A stretch of DNA of 64,000 nt from Liolophura sinensis (Eukaryota; Mollusca; Polyplacophora; Chitonida; Chitonidae), in assembly GCF_032854445.1 (NCBI RefSeq), contig NC_088296.1, positions 26,097,448-26,161,447 on the forward strand, given 5' to 3'. Under the pieces are notes generated by a model. The model did not search any database and was not told where the DNA came from. It saw only the letters and a list, made by a program, of their open reading frames with translations. Of this stretch, positions 59,201-64,000 are shown one piece after another. Made by a program: the position numbers and the translations under genes. How positions within the stretch are numbered: the first letter of the stretch is position 1; each line of letters begins with the position of its first letter.

Positions 59201-61202
59201 TCCCACACTATATAGACTCTACACACTACATACACTGCCTACACTACATGCACTGCCTACACTACATACACCACTACATACACTGCCCACACTACATGCA
59301 CTGCCCACAGTACATGCACTGCCTACACTACATACACCACTCACACAACATACACTGCACACACTACATGCACTGTCCACACTATATAGGCTCTACACAC
59401 TGCATACACTGCCTACACTACATACACTGTCCACCGGGCTTTGCCCGGTTTCCTTCCACCGTCATGCTGGTTACCGTGATATAAGTGGAGTATTTTTGAG
59501 TACTGTGTAAAACACAAGTTAAATAAATACATCACTAAATCACTGCATACATTGCGCACACTACATACATATGTCCACTGTACAGATTATTAGCACTGTA
59601 TTTTTTTCTCCTCCCAGCCTGTGCCCGATTGCTGATCCCCTCTCTGACCGGACCCACTCCCGCTCTGCTCTTCAAGGAAGTCGCCACGCCCATCATACTT
59701 CTGTTTGGAATCGTTGGTAACCTGTTGTCCTTCATCGTGATGAGTTCCAGAATCTTGAGGAGGAAGTCATACAGCCAGTACCTCTGCGCCCTCGCTCTGT
59801 TTGACAGCTTTAACCTCGTGGATCGAGAGATCCGAGCCGTGGAGGAGCTGCTGGAATCCCTGGGTCGTCCACGTCTCTTACAGGTGAGTGTTGATTACGT
59901 CTGTTTCAACTGAATCTGTCAATCAAATCTTCTGGGAGAGTCTGTAAATCACGCCTGTTCCATGAGGGAGTGTCTGTCTTATTTGTTCCAGGTGAGTCTG
60001 TCATTCAAGTCTGTAGGTCTACCTGGTGAGTGTCAATCAAATCTGTTCCAGGTGAGTATGTCTTCACGTCTGTTCCAGGTGAGTCTCTTTTCACACCTGT
60101 TCCAGGTGAGTCTACCGTCATCGACTGTTCCAGGTGAGTCTGTCGCCATATTCAGTTCCAGTTGAGTTTCTCGCCATCGTTTATTCCAGGTGAGTCTGTC
60201 TGCGTCGTCTGATCCAGCTAAGCATAATTTACCTGTGATCCCTGGGTTGACCACATCTGTTCATGTAGCAGTGCCCATTCTGACGAGAGAGTAGTGTAGA
60301 TATCAACTAGTAACTCGCGCGTAGTCTTCATGTCCTGGTGCCCATTTCAGCACGTCAGACGAATAGAAATTCTTGGCGTAAAATACAAATCAAATGAATA
60401 GATAAATAAACATTTTAATTTCACATGTATTTGTCTTGAATTGCAGGGGCTATCAACTGGTGGTTGTAAGCTACATCGCTTCATTCAGCACGTCTGTGTG
60501 TCCATGTCATCTTGGATCATTGTTCTTATGGCCGTGGAACGTTTCGTTGTCATCTTCTTCCCGTTTCGGCGTCACGTGATCTGTACACCGGGACGTTCCG
60601 TTCTGGCGATCATGTGCGCCCTGGGACTGATATGCTTGTCGCAAGTGTTTACGTTGGTGATGACAAAATACAGCGATCTGGCGGAACGCTGTACGCCTCA
60701 TGCCCAGTTTAATCTGATTTACACGGAGCTTTACACATACTTTTATCTCTTGTGTTTAATTTTACTCTTTCCCACGGCCATCATCGTCGTCTGCAATCTC
60801 GCAGTCGTCCTGAAGATCTCCAAGTACAAGCGACTTAGGGAGGTAATCCGCTCCTCTGATCGCTCCGACCAGTTCATTTCTAGACAAGGCTTAAAGACGA
60901 CGGTCATGCTGCTGACGATCTCGTCCGTGTATGTTCTCACGTTCCTGCCTTCCGTACTATCTATGTTCATCATCCAGGTGTCCATTATCGAGGAGAAACC
61001 GACGGAGGAAACCTGCGGGAAACTACTGGCCTTCCAACCTTACGGACATGTGCTCGAAGTTCTCTCCAGTATTAACTACGGTGTGAATTTCTACATTTAT
61101 GTTCTGTCGGGAAAGGCGTTCAGATTCGAGCTACAGAAAATTTTACGTCGTGATAGCAGCACAGCAAGCACGAGAATTCGGAACGACATAGAAGGACTGT
61201 AG
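50211..61202 (+). CDS. Class A (rhodopsin-like) GPCR, probably peptide type, 3 coding exons
   Basis: Join 50211-50259, 59618-59883, 60447-61202; 1071 nt, 356 residues. The short N-terminus has two N-glycosylation sequons (NGS, NIS) and no signal peptide. Visible family landmarks: TM1 GIVGNLLSF (Asn51, 1.50), TM2 LALFDSF (Asp79, 2.50), Cys112 at the top of TM3 and Cys187 in the second extracellular loop (likely disulfide), Glu136-Arg137-Phe138 in place of DRY, Pro214 in TM5, FLP with Pro273 in TM6, and TM7 NFYIY in place of NPxxY (Phe320 at 7.50). A helix-8-like GKAFRFELQKIL and a short Ser/Thr-rich tail follow. Length and motifs resemble neuropeptide-type receptors expanded in lophotrochozoans; the ligand is unknown. 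Acts at the plasma membrane through G proteins by family knowledge. Confidence 0.88.
50260..51312. other. GPCR intron 1, first unique part
   Basis: Intronic unique sequence without a recognised feature. Confidence 0.5.
51313..51788. mobile_element. Foldback element with long inverted repeats
   Basis: CTTAAAGGAGAA at the left and TTCTCCTTAAGG at the right are inverted. Inside, GGTATTTGAGACCAACTTTT and GGTATTTAT (51432-51460) pair with the inverse of 51717-51745, with poly(T)/poly(A) neighbours. About 480 bp, no coding frame; resembles a MITE or foldback element. Confidence 0.65.
52069..52218. mobile_element. 150-bp MITE-like hairpin element
   Basis: Perfect 14-bp terminal inverted repeat TACGGATGACAAAC (52069-52082, 52205-52218), and a second perfect 16-bp inverted pair ATGTAGCTTCTAACAT (52111-52126, 52161-52176). 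No clear target duplication seen. Confidence 0.7.
52219..53490. other. GPCR intron 1, unique stretch with an old SINE
   Basis: No exon recognised. An old reverse SINE A copy lies within (next entry). Confidence 0.4.
52705..52832 (-). mobile_element. Diverged SINE family A fragment, reverse strand
   Basis: GTGTTTTACGCCTCACATAT, then GTGGTGGGAGGAAACCATGC and CCGCAGGCTGCTGGCA correspond to the inverse of the family body. No clear tail. Confidence 0.6.
53491..53770. repeat. 45-bp array
   Basis: About six copies of ACAGTAATGCGTCCAATTGA, ACGGTATAGTTCACTCACAC, ATTCC. Confidence 0.92.
53872..53952 (-). mobile_element. Fragment of the LINE/SINE 3' end
   Basis: (ATTG)n-like edge, then GCTTATGGCTTAACGCCAGA, TCAGCAATATTCCAGCCACT, GGGCGGCGA. 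Same family as 14926-14982 and the LINE tail at 13.95-14.0 kb. Confidence 0.75.
53960..54915. repeat. 47-bp array
   Basis: About 20 copies of TGGAAACAGTTAGTGGTGAA, CGGCAGTCAATGGCTTTGTG, ATTTGAC. Confidence 0.94.
54916..59432. repeat. 18-bp satellite, 4.5 kb, inside GPCR intron 1
   Basis: About 250 copies of CACTACATACACTGCCCA and a small set of variants (CACTATATAGACTCTACA, CACTACATACACCACTCA). The ATATAGACTC variant recurs every few units, giving an irregular higher-order pattern. The 6-codon period yields plus-frame reads of up to 722 codons (HYIHCP-type), which are repeat artefacts. Confidence 0.96.
59433..59530 (+). mobile_element. SINE family A 3' half at the end of the 18-bp satellite
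   Basis: CCGGGCTTTGCCCGG, TTCCACCGTCATGCTGGTTA, GTATTTTTGAGTACTGTGTA and a tail of TAAATAAATA type. Satellite-like sequence (ACTGCATACATTGCGCACAC) resumes after it, so it inserted into the array. Confidence 0.85.
59618..59883 (+). CDS. GPCR exon 2 (TM1-TM2)
   Basis: Acceptor TTTTTTTCTCCTCCCAG ends at 59617; donor CAG|GTGAGT at 59884. Phase 1 in, phase 0 out. Codes for residues 17-105 including GIVGNLLSF and LALFDSF. Confidence 0.9.
59881..60195 (+). repeat. 27-28-bp minisatellite reiterating the splice donor
   Basis: CAGGTGAGT occurs at the true donor (59881) and again at 59990, 60050, 60076, 60103, 60131 and 60187, with altered copies at 60022 and 60158. The linking sequence is CTGTC...CTGTTC. 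Confidence 0.85.
60340..60412 (+). mobile_element. Decayed SINE A 3' end in GPCR intron 2
   Basis: ATTCTTGGCGTAAAATACAA, ATCAAATGAATAGATAAATA matches the family 3' domain and tail with several changes. Confidence 0.65.
60447..61202 (+). CDS. GPCR exon 3 (TM3-TM7 and tail)
   Basis: Acceptor TTGTCTTGAATTGCAG ends at 60446. Phase 0 in; 251 codons and TAG. Contains the TM3 Cys, ERF, TM5 Pro, TM6 FLP and TM7 NFYIY landmarks. Confidence 0.93.
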   Translation, partial: GLSTGGCKLHRFIQHVCVSMSSWIIVLMAVERFVVIFFPFRRHVICTPGRSVLAIMCALGLICLSQVFTLVMTKYSDLAERCTPHAQFNLIYTELYTYFYLLCLILLFPTAIIVVCNLAVVLKISKYKRLREVIRSSDRSDQFISRQGLKTTVMLLTISSVYVLTFLPSVLSMFIIQVSIIEEKPTEETCGKLLAFQPYGHVLEVLSSINYGVNFYIYVLSGKAFRFELQKILRRDSSTASTRIRNDIEGL

Positions 61203-61267
61203 CCTTCATATCCACAATTGCATATGAGAGCCAATAGCTTCTTCCAGATATGGACTTTCCATATTTC

Positions 61268-61838
61268 CGGTTTACAGCTCTGACAGTTGTGGGCTCGTCA
61301 ATATTGGGCAAATCCGTGAATACGCTTTTATCTTACACTTCTGACAGTTGTGGGCTCGTCAATATTGGGCAAATCCGTGAATAAGCTGTTGTCTTACAAT
61401 TCTGACAATTGTGGGCTCGTCAGTATTGGGCAAATCCGTGAATACGCCGTTGTCTTACACTTCTGACAGTTGTGGGCTCGTCAATATTGGGCAAATCCGT
61501 GAATACGCTGTTGTCTTACACTTCTGACAGTTGTGGGCTCGTCAGTATTGGGCAAATCCGTGAATACGCTGTTGTCTTACACTTCTGACAGTTGTGGGCT
61601 CGTCAATGTTGGGCAAATCCGTGAATAAGCTGTTGTCTTACACTTCTGACAGTTGTGGGCTCGTCAATGTTGGGCAAATCCGTGAATACGCTGTTGTCTT
61701 ACACTTCTGACAGTTGTGGGCTCGTCAATATTGGGCAAATCCGTGAATACGCTGTTGTCTTACACTTCTGACAATTGTGGGCTCGTCAGCATTGGGCAAA
61801 TCCGTAAATACGCTTTTGTCTAACATTTCTGACAAACA
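61268..61838. repeat. 61-bp array just after the GPCR stop codon
   Basis: About nine copies of CTTACACTTCTGACAGTTGT, GGGCTCGTCAATATTGGGCA, AATCCGTGAATACGCTGTTG, T. It begins 66 nt after the stop and would be in the 3' UTR if the AATAAA at 61864 is used. Confidence 0.93.
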
Positions 61839-61863
61839 ATTGTTCAGCGGGGGTCGACAGATC

Positions 61864-61869
61864 AATAAA
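61864..61869 (+). terminator. Candidate polyadenylation signal of the GPCR gene
   Basis: First AATAAA after the stop codon, immediately beyond the 61-bp array. Confidence 0.4.
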
Positions 61870-62194
61870 TGGCTCGCAAATATCGCGGACAGAGAGAAAA
61901 CATGTAATTGCATAGAGGAGTTTCAAATCGTTTCTATTTTGTGACATGATTCTCATTACAGTTACATGAAACCCTACACTCCGTGGTTATCATACACTTT
62001 TGTGAAGGTATAAAGTAAAAAAAAGTGGTTCCAAAGTTGTGACTTTTTTCCCAAGAAGTGAAGCCCGTGTTGCCTGTTGTAGTCATGGCTTCTATTCCAA
62101 CGACTGTGACAGGCCCAGTCGCAGCCTATGTACTACCACATTCCATACTACTACTCACTGACCTCCCGGATCGTTCGAATCTCTGTGAGGACTT

Positions 62195-63432
62195 GTTTTC
62201 TACACTCACACATGTCAGTTTCCTACACTCACACATGTTAGTTTCCTACACTCACACATGTCAGTTTCCTACACTCACACATGTTAGTTTCCTACACTCA
62301 CACATGTCAGTTTCCTACGCTCACACATGTCAGTTTCCTACACTCACACATGTCAGTTTCCTACACTCACACATGTCAGTTTCCTACACTCGCTCACACA
62401 TGTTAGTTTCCTACACTCACACACATGTCAGCTTCCTACACTCACACATGTCAGTTTCCTACACTCGCTCACACATGTCAGTTTCCTACACTCACACATG
62501 CCAGTTTCCTACACTCGCTCACACATGTTAGTTTCCTACACTCACACATGTCAGTTTTCTACACTCACACATGTTAGTTTCCTACACTCGCATACACGTC
62601 AGTTTCCTACACTCACACGTCAGTTTTCTACACTCACACATGTTAGTTTCCTACACTCGCTTACACGTCAGTTTCCTGCACTCACACGTCAGTTTCCTAC
62701 ACTCACACGTCAGTTTCCTACTCACACGTCAGTTTTCTACACTCACACCTGTCAGTTTTCTACACTCACACCTGTCACTTTGCTACACTCACACACGTCA
62801 GTTTTCTACACTCACACATGTTAGTTTCCTACACTAGCGCACACCTGTCACTTTGCTACACTCACACCTGTCACTTTGCTACACTCACACACGTCAGTTT
62901 CCTACACTCGCACATGTAAGTTTCCTACACTTGCTCACGCGTCAGTTTTCTACACTCGCTCACACATGTCAGTTTCCTACATTCGCTTACTCGTAAGTTT
63001 CCTACACTCACACATGTCAGTTTTCTACATTCACATATGTTAGTTTCATACACTCACCCACGTTAGGTTTCTACTCTCACACATGTTAGTTTCGTTCACT
63101 CGCTCACACGTCAGTTTCCTACACTCACACGTCACTTTCCTACACTCACACATGTCAGTTTTCTACACTCACACATGTTAGTTTCCTACACTAGCTCACA
63201 CTTGTTAGTTTCCTACACCCACACACATGTCAGTTTCCTACACTGGCACATATCAGTTTCGTACACTAGCTCATACATGTCAGTTTCCTACACTAACCCA
63301 CATGTCAGTTTCCTACACTCACACATGTCACTTTCCTACACTCGCTCACACATGTGAGTTTCCTACACTCCCACATGTCAGTTTCCTACATCAACACGCT
63401 TGTGAATTTCCTACACTAGCAACCAGTAACAT
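62195..63432. repeat. About 23-bp array
   Basis: About 50 copies of TCCTACACTCACACATGTCA, GTT, some with an extra CGCT. Variants with CACGTC and CACCTG are clustered. Confidence 0.93.
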
Positions 63433-63454
63433 CAGTAAACCACATAATGTCTAT

Positions 63455-63690
63455 TTCCTAAATGCTGACCTGTCGTGTACACTGACCTGTCGTGTACGCT
63501 AGCATGTCGTGTACGATAACCTGTCGTGTACGCTGACCTGTCGTGTACGCTGGCTTGTCGTGTACGCTGACCTGTCGTGTACGCTGACATGTTGTGTAGG
63601 CCGGCATGTTGTGTACGCTGACTTGTCGTGTACGCTGGCATGTGGTGTACGCTGACATGTGGTGTACGCTATATGACCTGTCGTGTCCGC
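63455..63690. repeat. 17-bp array
   Basis: About 14 copies of CTGACCTGTCGTGTACG. Confidence 0.92.
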
Positions 63691-64000
63691 TGGCCTTCCC
63701 AAGGAATCATTTTAGATGTGCATGTTAAGATGTTAAACGTCCAGGCGTACTGATCAGTTATTTTCAACTTGATATTCTCGGCTGAAGAAATATGTACGGT
63801 AACAAGTCTCGAGATTAAAAAAAAAACAGGAGATGTCGACTAACAAGTGCCGTAAATTCGCTGTCAGAAGTGTCGTAAATTTCATCGCATGACTTTCGAT
63901 TAGGAAGAACACCTCATACTCGAGGCAATGCTGATAAATAGATTACTGGCGCAGACAGATTGATTTACAACTAAAACGCTTCATACAATTTGATGTATAA
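63691..64000. other. Unique window end
   Basis: AT-rich sequence with a short poly(A) tract; nothing recognised. Confidence 0.4.

Overview
The window looks like animal nuclear DNA, most likely a mollusc or another lophotrochozoan. It carries two spliced genes with GT-AG introns, several SINE families whose AATAAATA-type tails I associate with mollusc genomes, a Tc1-type transposon and a 5'-truncated LINE. The species cannot be named from the sequence alone. By a rough tally, 55-60% of the window is tandem repeat: more than 30 mostly unrelated minisatellite and satellite arrays with periods of about 15-147 bp. Because many periods are multiples of three, long open frames through these arrays are artefacts.

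Gene 1 (+, 817-6378, 5' part outside the window) encodes the C-terminal part of an RRM-type RNA-binding protein. Exons at 817-942, 3056-3151, one 83-nt exon (first copy 3504-3586) and 6234-6378 join with matching phases, and an AATAAA lies at 6479. The 83-nt exon sits in a 147-bp unit repeated eight times. All eight copies keep an open frame, and six keep a usable donor. Because 83 is not a multiple of three, only one copy per transcript would keep the frame, which is the architecture of mutually exclusive exons. Downstream, about 43 copies of a 35-bp repeat each carry a splice-donor-like core.

From 6.5 to 50 kb I see no host gene. The stretch is arrays separated by short AT-rich spacers, with insertions: SINEs at 8.6, 10.9, 28.6, 31.5, 32.2, 32.9, 38.7, 42.3 and 47.2 kb; a LINE fragment at 13.9-15.1 kb lying inside a 52-bp array, with a further small insertion inside it; and a Tc1-like transposon at 36.86-38.39 kb with perfect 27-bp inverted repeats and one frameshift. 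The largest satellite (17.65-23.0 kb, 58-bp unit) shows long-range internal duplication.

Gene 2 (+, 50211-61202) is a class A GPCR of 356 residues reconstructed from three coding exons (50211-50259, 59618-59883, 60447-61202). Phases match and the total length is divisible by three. Its 9.4-kb first intron holds two inverted-repeat elements, 45-bp and 47-bp arrays and a 4.5-kb, 18-bp satellite. Its second intron opens with a 27-28-bp minisatellite that reiterates the splice donor.

A recurring theme is that arrays appear to be seeded from functional or mobile sequence: a splice donor (twice), a whole exon with its splice sites, and the 3' end of a SINE.
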